NCBI GenBank assembly: GCA_023458835.1
Contig: JAEWWY010000455.1
Span: forward strand, 1 to 10,177
Reading direction: 5' to 3'
Length of the DNA: 10,177 nt
Source of the DNA: Bacillota bacterium
GTDB taxonomy: Bacteria > Bacillota > Clostridia > Christensenellales > Aristaeellaceae
The notes under the pieces are model-generated. The model was not told where the DNA came from. It ran no database searches and was given only the letters and a program-made list of their open reading frames with translations. Positions within the stretch are counted from its first letter, which is position 1, and the number at the start of each line of letters is the position of its first letter. Positions 6,315-10,177 of the stretch are shown here, piece by piece. The position numbers were made by a program, and so were the translations under genes.

Positions 6315-7040
6315 TCAGGATAGATTGATTTCTGCCCGCACACATCGGCCAAGGCATGTCACTTCATTGATCGCATATGTTTCAGCGGCATACTCCCTAT
6401 CATAACCCTGCAGAAGAAGCTGAAAGTTCTCCTGCCTTTTCACCTTGCGCAGCATCCGCCGCCCCTTGACCTCCACCAGCATGATGGCGCCGTCAATGGG
6501 GCTGGCCGCCGGTACGACAAGGACCAGGTCGCCCTGGCAGATGCGGAAGCCCCGCAAGCCATCATCCGGCACCAGATAATAATACACCTTGTCCGGCGCG
6601 GCGTTTTCGATTTGCCCGTTCAGTACCGGAAGAAGCTTGTGGTCGATTTCCTTCATCACCGCGTTGTATACCGGCACCCGCTTTAGCACGCTGGTAAGGG
6701 CGTCCAGCCAGATGGAGCCGGCAACGCCGTCCCCCGAACTGGCGACGGGTTCTTCGGCCTTCTTCGCCTTATTTTCCTGCGCGGCCTTCTGAAGCGCCGG
6801 CTGCACGGTCTGCAAGTCCACCGTGGCAGCGATATCATCCAGGGTGAAGTCGGCCTCCGTCTGCTGCCTGAGGCCAATGCTTTTCAGTATGCGCCGTGCC
6901 TGATCATCGGCAATGATGCGCGTGCCCGCCTCCACATCCACCAAAAAGCTTGCCGCCACGCCGCATTTTTTGGCCACCTGCTTATGGGTCAGCCCCTGGC
7001 GCAACCGCTCGGTTTTGATCAGATCGCCCAACCGGCTCAT
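6315..7040 (-). CDS. XRE-family regulator with an S24-like (LexA/CI-type) C-terminal domain lacking the catalytic Ser
   Basis: A 241-residue predicted transcriptional regulator. Residues ~5-58 form a Cro/CI-type helix-turn-helix (LGDLIKTERLRQGLTHKQVAKKCGVAASFLVDVEAG). Residues ~80-105 are an Ala/Lys/Glu-rich linker, and ~150-240 resemble the S24 peptidase fold of LexA and CI. In that fold the nucleophile sits in a (D/G)SM motif before a GD; here the aligned stretch is VPDDGLRGFRICQGD, with Gly161 at the Ser position, while the LRKVKR segment (197-202) keeps a Lys at the second catalytic position. Self-cleavage is therefore unlikely, and the domain may serve in dimerisation or ligand sensing. 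GGGAGG lies 8 bases before the ATG. The leader contains two palindromes, suggesting autoregulation. Its targets are unknown. Confidence 0.85.
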   Translation of the reverse strand: MSRLGDLIKTERLRQGLTHKQVAKKCGVAASFLVDVEAGTRIIADDQARRILKSIGLRQQTEADFTLDDIAATVDLQTVQPALQKAAQENKAKKAEEPVASSGDGVAGSIWLDALTSVLKRVPVYNAVMKEIDHKLLPVLNGQIENAAPDKVYYYLVPDDGLRGFRICQGDLVLVVPAASPIDGAIMLVEVKGRRMLRKVKRQENFQLLLQGYDREYAAETYAINEVTCLGRCVRAEINLS

Positions 7041-7079
7041 AGGTAGTTCCTCCCGTATCGCGTATTCGTTTATTCCTTT

Positions 7080-7094
7080 GCCGTTTTAAACGGC
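7080..7094. promoter_or_regulatory. 15-bp palindrome in the leader of the XRE gene, candidate operator
   Basis: GCCGTTT (7080-7086) and AAACGGC (7088-7094) form a perfect palindrome around one central base, 40 bp upstream of the XRE regulator start. This size and symmetry suit a dimeric helix-turn-helix protein. It overlaps a weak alternative -10 (TTAAAA on the minus strand, 7084-7089) placed 17 bases from TTGAAA (7107-7112). Confidence 0.4.
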
Positions 7095-7098
7095 CAAA

Positions 7099-7122
7099 CG
7101 GTGATATTTCAAAATATAACCG
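7099..7122. promoter_or_regulatory. 24-bp near-perfect palindrome next to the XRE promoter, candidate operator
   Basis: CGGT (7099-7102) pairs with ACCG (7119-7122), and ATATTT (7104-7109) pairs with AAATAT (7112-7117), with one mismatched pair between them and a 2-base centre. It begins about 10 bp downstream of the predicted minus-strand -10 of the XRE gene, covering the likely start point. A repressor bound here would block that promoter, so autoregulation is the simplest reading. It could also fold as an RNA hairpin. Confidence 0.45.
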
Positions 7123-7131
7123 GACCCTGCC

Positions 7132-7140
7132 AGTATAGCA
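7132..7140 (-). promoter_or_regulatory. Extended -10 promoter for the XRE regulator
   Basis: On the minus strand the sequence reads TGCTATACT, an extended -10 (TGn plus TATACT), about 95 bp upstream of the regulator start. The -35 region 17 bases further up (TTTTTC) is weak, as is usual with an extended -10. It diverges from the promoter of the NifU-like operon about 100 bp away. Confidence 0.45.
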
Positions 7141-7235
7141 CAATTTCCCACCGCGAAAAAGGGCCGGATGATTGCCGATCCTGTTAAAAAATCTGCATAG
7201 TCTTTCATAAAAGCCTTTTCGCCCCATGGAAAGTA

Positions 7236-7244
7236 TGTTATACT
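7236..7244 (+). promoter_or_regulatory. Extended -10 promoter for the NifU-like/GGGtGRT operon
   Basis: TGTTATACT (7236-7244) is an extended -10, with a poor -35 match (TTTTCG at 7216-7221, 17-base spacing). Transcription would begin near 7251, leaving a leader of about 46 bases that ends in AAGGAGG (7280-7286), 10 bases before the ATG at 7297. This suggests strong vegetative expression. Confidence 0.5.
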
Positions 7245-7296
7245 ACGCAGTGTGTGTTTTTGCCAGAACATTTTCCGGTAAGGAGGAAACGATTCG

Positions 7297-7989
7297 ATGC
7301 AATACTCCAGAGAAGTTGAAGAAATGGTATGCGTCAAAAAGGGCCCGAACCACGGCCCCGCTCCCATCCCCGAAGAGGGCAAATGGGTACAAGCCAGGGA
7401 GATCAAGGATATTTCCGGCCTGACCCACGGTGTGGGCTGGTGCGCACCCCAGCAGGGCGCCTGCAAGCTGACCCTGAATGTGAAGGACGGCGTCATTCAG
7501 GAAGCGCTGGTGGAAACCATCGGCTGCTCCGGCATGACCCACTCCGCCGCCATGGCCGCTGAGTTCCTCCCCGGCAAAACGGTTTTGGAAGCGCTCAACA
7601 CCGCCCTGGTGTGCGCCGCCATCACCACCGCCATGCGGGAGTTGTTCCTGCAAATCGCCTATGGCCGTACCCAGTCCGCTTTCTCCGAGGGCGGCCTGCC
7701 CATCGGTGCGGGTTTGGAGGATCTGGGCAAGGGCTTGCGCAGCCAGATCGGCACCATGTACGGCACGCTGGAAAAGGGCGTCCGCTACCTGGAAATGGCC
7801 GAAGGCTATGTTTTGAAGCTGGCTCTGGATGAAAATAAAGAAGTTATCGGCTACCAGTTCGTGCATCTGGGCAAGATGCTGGAAGCCATCAAGAAGGGCG
7901 TTGATCCCAAGGAAGCCTATGAAAAGAACGTGGGCACCTATGGCCGCTTCGCCGAAGCCAAGGAATACATCGATCCCCGCCACAAGTAG
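7297..7989 (+). CDS. NifU/IscU-like iron-sulfur scaffold family protein (partner of GGGtGRT protein)
   Basis: A 230-residue soluble protein with a NifU/IscU-like core. The stretch ETIGCSGMTHSAAMAAEFLPGKTVLEAL (73-100) resembles the second-cysteine region of IscU/NifU (a GC motif followed by a small-residue helix and a GKT turn). Cysteines at 49 (GWCAP), 56 (GACKL), 77 (GCSG) and 106 (LVCAA) could supply cluster ligands. Proteins of this type are usually annotated as iron-sulfur cluster assembly scaffolds and recur beside GGGtGRT genes in anaerobic Firmicutes; the function of the pair is not established to my knowledge. The N-terminus (~1-40) and the C-terminal ~100 residues extend beyond the canonical scaffold. 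The GGGtGRT gene follows after 27 bases. Codon use favours GCC, GGC, ATC and CTG, suggesting high expression. Confidence 0.8.
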   Translation: MQYSREVEEMVCVKKGPNHGPAPIPEEGKWVQAREIKDISGLTHGVGWCAPQQGACKLTLNVKDGVIQEALVETIGCSGMTHSAAMAAEFLPGKTVLEALNTALVCAAITTAMRELFLQIAYGRTQSAFSEGGLPIGAGLEDLGKGLRSQIGTMYGTLEKGVRYLEMAEGYVLKLALDENKEVIGYQFVHLGKMLEAIKKGVDPKEAYEKNVGTYGRFAEAKEYIDPRHK

Positions 7990-8016
7990 ACTTTGCAAGG
8001 ATGAGGTGAAAGAGCA

Positions 8017-9015
8017 ATGGCAACCTTTGAAGGATATGAAAGACGAATCGGAAAAATCGAAAAAGTGCTGGCCGAATACGGCTTTTCCTCCCTGGACGAA
8101 GTCAACGACATGCTTGTGAAAAAGGGCATCGACGTAGGCACTATCGTCCGGGGCATCCAGCCTATCGCTTTTGAAAACGCTGTGTGGGCCTATACCCTGG
8201 GCGCCGGCATCGCGGTGAAGAAGGGCCTTACGTCCGCTTCCGCCGCGGCTGAGGCCATCGGCCTTGGCCTGCAGGCTTTCTGCATTCCCGGCTCCGTGGC
8301 CGATCAGCGGGCTGTGGGCCTGGGCCATGGCAATCTGGCCGCCATGCTGCTTCGGGAGGAAACCAAGTGCTTCTGCTTCCTGGCCGGGCATGAGAGCTTT
8401 GCCGCCGCCGAAGGCGCCATCGGCATCGCCCGCACCGCCAACAAGGTCCGCAAGGATCCCCTCCGGGTGATCCTCAATGGCCTTGGCAAAGACGCCGCCT
8501 ACGTCATCAGCCGCGTCAACGGCTTCACGTATGTGAAGACCCAATATGACTATTCCACGGGCGAATTGAAGGCGGAAAAGGAAACCGCCTTCTCCAGCGG
8601 CGAAAAGGCCAAGGTCCGTGTATACGGCGCGGATGACGTCAGCGAAGGCGTTGCCATCATGATCAAAGAGGGCGTGGATGTTTCCATCACCGGCAACTCC
8701 ACCAACCCCACCCGCTTCCAGCATCCCGTGGCCGGCACTTACAAGAAGTGGGCCATGGAAAACGGCAAGAGTTATTTCTCCGTGGCTTCCGGCGGCGGCA
8801 CAGGCCGTACCCTGCATCCGGACAACATGGCCGCCGGTCCCGCCAGCTATGGCATGACCGACACCATGGGCCGCATGCACTCCGACGCCCAATTTGCCGG
8901 TTCCTCCTCCGTGCCTGCCCACGTGGAAATGATGGGACTCATCGGCATGGGCAACAATCCCATGGTTGGCGCCACCGTGGCTGTGGCCGTAGCCATCGAG
9001 GAGCACAGCAGATAG
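8017..9015 (+). CDS. GGGtGRT family protein of unknown function
   Basis: A 332-residue soluble protein containing the signature that names the family: GGGTGRT at 259-265 in ASGGGTGRTLHPDNMAAGP. A conserved Gly/Met/Asn-rich C-terminus follows (MGRMHSDAQFAGSSSVPAH, then MGLIGMGNNPMVGATVAVAVA). Cysteines are at 89, 118 and 120 (KCFCF). No catalytic assignment is known to me; the constant pairing with a NifU-like protein suggests a role tied to iron-sulfur or sulfur chemistry, which is inference. The RBS GAGGTGA lies 7 bases before the ATG. The gene ends in three consecutive in-frame stops (TAG TAA TAA, 9013-9021). Its last residues, EEHSR, are echoed as EEHTK-stop at 9920-9937, suggesting that the present 3' end was supplied by an insertion. 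Confidence 0.93.
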   Translation: MATFEGYERRIGKIEKVLAEYGFSSLDEVNDMLVKKGIDVGTIVRGIQPIAFENAVWAYTLGAGIAVKKGLTSASAAAEAIGLGLQAFCIPGSVADQRAVGLGHGNLAAMLLREETKCFCFLAGHESFAAAEGAIGIARTANKVRKDPLRVILNGLGKDAAYVISRVNGFTYVKTQYDYSTGELKAEKETAFSSGEKAKVRVYGADDVSEGVAIMIKEGVDVSITGNSTNPTRFQHPVAGTYKKWAMENGKSYFSVASGGGTGRTLHPDNMAAGPASYGMTDTMGRMHSDAQFAGSSSVPAHVEMMGLIGMGNNPMVGATVAVAVAIEEHSR

Positions 9016-9025
9016 TAATAAGACG

Positions 9026-9044
9026 TAGCTAAGCGGGTTTAGAT
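9026..9044 (+). repeat. Left copy of an imperfect inverted-repeat site
   Basis: CTAA (9029-9032) and TTAG (9039-9042) flank GCGGGT; the stretch from GTAG through GGGTTTAGAT resembles the two right-flank sites at 9839-9857 and 9891-9911. It shares CGGGTTTA (9034-9041 and 9901-9908) with the latter. It is a candidate recombinase-binding site of the putative cassette; the similarity is modest. Confidence 0.3.
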
Positions 9045-9072
9045 GTGGTTAGGAGTAGCAAGAAGCCGTTCT

Positions 9073-9082
9073 TTCCTACACT
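9073..9082 (+). repeat. TTCCTACACT repeat, left-flank copy
   Basis: TTCCTACACT occurs here and again at 9867-9876 on the other side of the toxin-antitoxin genes, in the same orientation. A shorter TTCCTACA is at 9108-9115. The copy here can also pair, with ATGTGG/CCACAT and GTAG/CTAC arms, as part of an imperfect hairpin covering about 9042-9092. Its function is unknown. Confidence 0.35.
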
Positions 9083-9121
9083 ATTCCCACATTACTCGTA
9101 CACCGTATTCCTACAACATGG

Positions 9122-9159
9122 ACCGCTTTGTGACGCTCAATGCCCACAAAGCGGTTTTT
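9122..9159 (+). terminator. Intrinsic terminator downstream of the GGGtGRT gene
   Basis: ACCGCTTTGTG (9122-9132) pairs perfectly with CACAAAGCGGT (9145-9155), an 11-bp stem with a 12-base loop, followed by four more T residues and CTT. It is about 105 bases after the GGGtGRT stop and would separate that operon from the toxin-antitoxin genes. If the cassette reading is right, it came with the insert. Confidence 0.85.
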
Positions 9160-9180
9160 CTTGAGGTTGGCGCGCGGCGA

Positions 9181-9209
9181 TTGCATCAAAAGTATCAGCA
9201 TGATATAAT
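9181..9209 (+). promoter_or_regulatory. Strong vegetative promoter of the antitoxin-toxin operon
   Basis: TTGCAT (9181-9186) is separated by 17 bases from a perfect TATAAT (9204-9209), which also has the extended -10 TG (9201-9202). The start point would be near 9216, about 42 bases before the antitoxin ATG, with AAGGAGGT (9244-9251) as RBS. Confidence 0.8.
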
Positions 9210-9212
9210 ATA

Positions 9213-9228
9213 GATGATAAAAGATGAT
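9213..9228. promoter_or_regulatory. GATGAT direct repeat at the antitoxin promoter, candidate operator
   Basis: GATGAT occurs at 9213-9218 and 9223-9228, starts 10 bp apart (one helical turn), right over the predicted transcription start. This is the usual place for an autoregulatory site of a toxin-antitoxin operon. The units are short, so this is tentative. Confidence 0.25.
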
Positions 9229-9257
9229 GTTTTTCGATTGGATAAGGAGGTAATCCC

Positions 9258-9431
9258 ATGACGTTGATTGAGCGTATTGCCGAAGAAACCCGCTCTATGC
9301 CTGAGCAGGTTCAGCGGCAGGTGCTTGATTTCGCCCTGTTCCTCAAACAGCGTGAGCAAAAGGCGCTGGAAACCGATATGGATAACGTTATCGATGAAAA
9401 CCTGGAAGCCCTCAAGGAGCTGGCTAAATGA
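9258..9431 (+). CDS. DUF2281-like antitoxin of a Doc-type toxin-antitoxin pair
   Basis: A 57-residue acidic protein. The N-terminal half, with MPEQVQRQVLDFALFLKQ (14-31), resembles the DUF2281 pattern (Leu/Met-Pro, then a helix ending in DFxxFLK). The C-terminal half (METDMDNVIDENLEALKELAK-like, rich in Asp and Glu) is the kind of short flexible tail antitoxins use to wrap the toxin. The RBS AAGGAGGT lies 6 bases before the ATG. The stop overlaps the toxin start as ATGA, giving tight coupling with antitoxin first, the usual order. It is not a recognisable Phd protein, the classical partner of Doc. The role as antitoxin is inferred from position and size. Confidence 0.75.
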   Translation: MTLIERIAEETRSMPEQVQRQVLDFALFLKQREQKALETDMDNVIDENLEALKELAK

Positions 9432-9811
9432 GCATGTGGCTGCCAACTGTGGAGAATCTGCTGCTGCTCCACCGAAAGCTGATTGATCGAACGGGCGGAG
9501 CCCACGGCGTGCGAGATATCACTTTGATCGAAAGCGCCCTTGCGCGTGCCACCGCCGCGTTTGGAGGGGTCTATGCACATCATGGCATCGTGGACAAAGC
9601 TGCGGCTGTCGGCTGTGGTTTGACGCAAAATCATGGTTTCGTAGATGGCAATAAGCGCATCGGGATGACCGCTATGCTGTTGATTCTGCACCGCAACGAA
9701 ATTTATCTGCAGTACGAGCAATCAGAACTGGTCGCGCTTGGATTGAATATTGCACAAGGGCTTATAAATGTAGCCGATGTTGCGGCGTGGATCGGGAAAC
9801 ACCGTGTTTGA
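9428..9811 (+). CDS. Doc-family toxin (Fic/Doc superfamily, death on curing)
   Basis: A 127-residue protein of normal Doc length. The N-terminal region has the family pattern LLLLHRKLIDRTGGAHGVRDITLIESALARA (11-41), and the central motif is HGFVDGNKRIG (69-79), matching HxFxDGNKR of Doc proteins, with His69, Lys76 and Arg77. P1 Doc phosphorylates elongation factor EF-Tu and stops translation; the same activity is likely here but not shown. The ATG overlaps the antitoxin stop; a second in-frame ATG lies two codons later. The gene appears intact, so the module could be functional. There is no clear intrinsic terminator immediately after it. Confidence 0.92.
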   Translation: MSMWLPTVENLLLLHRKLIDRTGGAHGVRDITLIESALARATAAFGGVYAHHGIVDKAAAVGCGLTQNHGFVDGNKRIGMTAMLLILHRNEIYLQYEQSELVALGLNIAQGLINVADVAAWIGKHRV

Positions 9812-9838
9812 CAAAACGTAAACCAATGCAATAAAGAG

Positions 9839-9857
9839 CAGTAAAGCGCCGTTTACT
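9839..9857 (+). repeat. Inverted-repeat site, right flank copy 1
   Basis: AGTAAA (9840-9845) and TTTACT (9852-9857) flank GCGCCG, preceded by C at 9839. It resembles the site at 9891-9911 and, less well, the left-flank site at 9029-9042. It could be a recombinase-binding site or a short RNA hairpin after the toxin gene; no U-tract follows. Confidence 0.35.
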
Positions 9858-9866
9858 CCTTGGCTA

Positions 9867-9876
9867 TTCCTACACT
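9867..9876 (+). repeat. TTCCTACACT repeat, right-flank copy
   Basis: Identical to 9073-9082 and in the same orientation, lying between the two right-flank inverted-repeat sites. The mirrored order in the two flanks (core, CGGGTTTA, TTCCTACACT on the left; TTCCTACACT, CGGGTTTA, core on the right) would fit arm sites of an inserted element. Confidence 0.35.
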
Positions 9877-9890
9877 TTGAGAGGAAAATT

Positions 9891-9911
9891 CAGTAATTAC
9901 CGGGTTTACTG
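9891..9911 (+). repeat. Inverted-repeat site, right flank copy 2
   Basis: CAGTAA (9891-9896) and TTACTG (9906-9911) flank TTACCGGGT. It lies 7 bases before the second copy of the 11-bp core repeat, and contains CGGGTTTA in common with the left flank. Inverted arms around a spacer of 6-9 bases are the usual form of tyrosine recombinase core sites. Confidence 0.35.
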
Positions 9912-9918
9912 TTTCATC

Positions 9919-9937
9919 CGAGGAGCACACCAAGTAA
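9919..9937 (+). pseudogene. Displaced 3' end of the GGGtGRT gene (relic)
   Basis: GAG GAG CAC ACC AAG TAA (9920-9937) encodes EEHTK-stop, differing from the current gene end EEHSR-stop by two conservative changes. It is followed 20 bases later by a terminator-type hairpin, as a real gene end would be. I read it as the original terminus, separated from its gene by the inserted toxin-antitoxin segment. The match is short, so chance remains possible. Confidence 0.4.
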
Positions 9938-9957
9938 AACTCAGGCGATACACTTAA

Positions 9958-9995
9958 AGACAGGTCCTTTCGGGCATCAGGAAAGGTCCTTGTTT
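9958..9995 (+). terminator. Hairpin terminator, possibly the original terminator of the GGGtGRT operon
   Basis: CCTTTC (9966-9971) pairs with GAAAGG (9981-9986). After a T/T mismatch, GG pairs with CC, and with one bulged T the stem extends through ACA/TGT and a G-T and A-T pair, ending in a T-rich run (TTGTTTCTC). It lies about 20 bases after the EEHTK-stop relic and ends before the RBS of the next gene. The U-tract is modest. Confidence 0.6.
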
Positions 9996-10012
9996 CTCAT
10001 AAAGGAGAGCCT

Positions 10013-10177
10013 ATGAAGCATACCGCCTACCACAAGCTGGTCAGAGACCCGATTCCCCAGATCATTGAAGCCTCCGGCCGGCAGGCCGTAATGCAGACCG
10101 TTGATTCAGACACCAGGCTTCTATTGCTTGAGGAAAAGCTGAAGGAGGAATTGGCAGAATACCTGCAAAGCCGCTCG
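10013..10177 (+). CDS. MazG-like nucleoside triphosphate pyrophosphohydrolase, 3' end cut off by the window
   Basis: The first 55 residues of a protein that starts MKHTAYHKLVRDPIPQIIEASG, the typical opening of small MazG-like/phosphoribosyl-ATP pyrophosphohydrolase-like proteins (YxKLVRDxIPxII). A helix with the metal-binding EExxE motif follows (KEELAEYL, near residues 46-53). Members of this all-alpha superfamily hydrolyse nucleoside triphosphates to monophosphates and pyrophosphate, often as house-cleaning enzymes; the substrate here is unknown. AAGGAG (10002-10007) lies 5 bases before the ATG. I find no convincing promoter in the 75 bases upstream, so it may depend on read-through of the hairpin at 9958-9995 or on a promoter I cannot recognise. 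Confidence 0.85.
   Translation, partial: MKHTAYHKLVRDPIPQIIEASGRQAVMQTVDSDTRLLLLEEKLKEELAEYLQSRS

Larger units (their letters stand above)
8997..9929. mobile_element. Putative inserted cassette carrying a toxin-antitoxin pair, bounded by 11-bp direct repeats
   Basis: CGAGGAGCACA occurs at 8997-9007, in the last codons of the GGGtGRT gene, and again at 9919-9929, 922 bp downstream. In the reading phase of the gene the second copy continues as GAG GAG CAC ACC AAG TAA (EEHTK-stop) against GAG GAG CAC AGC AGA TAG (EEHSR-stop) at the first. This is what an insertion into the 3' end that regenerates the gene end would leave. The segment holds a terminator, a promoter and the antitoxin/toxin genes but no recombinase. 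Flanks share further short repeats. An 11-mer repeat alone would not be significant in 10 kb; position and phase make it noteworthy. Confidence 0.45.

Noticed and set aside
7243..9006. A 587-codon open frame on the minus strand opposite the NifU-like and GGGtGRT genes.
   Set aside because: It is rich in His, Gly and Ala in the way that codon-biased genes produce on their complement, has no RBS or recognisable domain, and lies wholly over two well-supported genes.
9016..9910. Integron-type attC site around the toxin-antitoxin genes.
   Set aside because: The flanks do not contain the paired RYYYAAC and GTTRRRY core sites required for attC, so an integron cassette is not supported.
1..10177. 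CRISPR arrays, tRNA and rRNA genes.
   Set aside because: I saw no regularly spaced repeats and no recognisable tRNA or rRNA sequences on either strand.

Overview
The window comes from an endospore-forming member of the Firmicutes, most likely a Clostridia-type lineage. It has moderately high GC, tightly overlapping genes with AGGAGG-type ribosome binding sites, a germinant-receptor operon, and the NifU-like/GGGtGRT gene pair I associate with anaerobic Clostridia. The species cannot be named from this sequence.

Layout: (1) 2-1914, a vegetative housekeeping operon on the + strand: the end of rsgA (ribosome-assembly GTPase), rpe (ribulose-phosphate epimerase) and a YpsA-type SLOG protein, joined by 8-bp overlaps. 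(2) 1909-6229, a sporulation block: a sigma-G-like promoter overlapping the end of the SLOG gene, a 42-codon basic ORF with a strong RBS, a terminator-like hairpin, then a germinant receptor operon in the order A - C - small two-helix protein - B (gerK-like order). (3) 6252-7140, a stem-loop between convergent genes, then a minus-strand XRE regulator with an S24-like C-terminal domain whose catalytic Ser position is Gly. Its leader carries two palindromes. (4) 7236-9015, an extended -10 promoter and a two-gene operon: a NifU-like scaffold protein and a GGGtGRT protein, with codon use suggesting strong expression. (5) 8997-9929, a likely inserted segment of about 0.9 kb carrying a terminator, a strong promoter and a DUF2281-like antitoxin/Doc-family toxin pair. 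(6) 9935-10177, a displaced-looking gene end, a hairpin terminator and the start of a MazG-like NTP pyrophosphohydrolase gene.

Two interpretations stand out. First, the last codons of the GGGtGRT gene (EEHSR-stop) recur in weakly changed form 922 bp downstream (EEHTK-stop), on the far side of the toxin-antitoxin genes and just before a terminator. This looks like a cassette inserted into the 3' end of the GGGtGRT gene that supplied a replacement end; repeated motifs in both flanks fit recombinase-site structure. Second, the start codon of the 42-codon ORF lies in a 9-bp inverted repeat whose upstream arm falls before the predicted sigma-G start point. Read-through transcripts could fold and hide the start, while forespore transcripts could not. 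Both are inferences from sequence alone.
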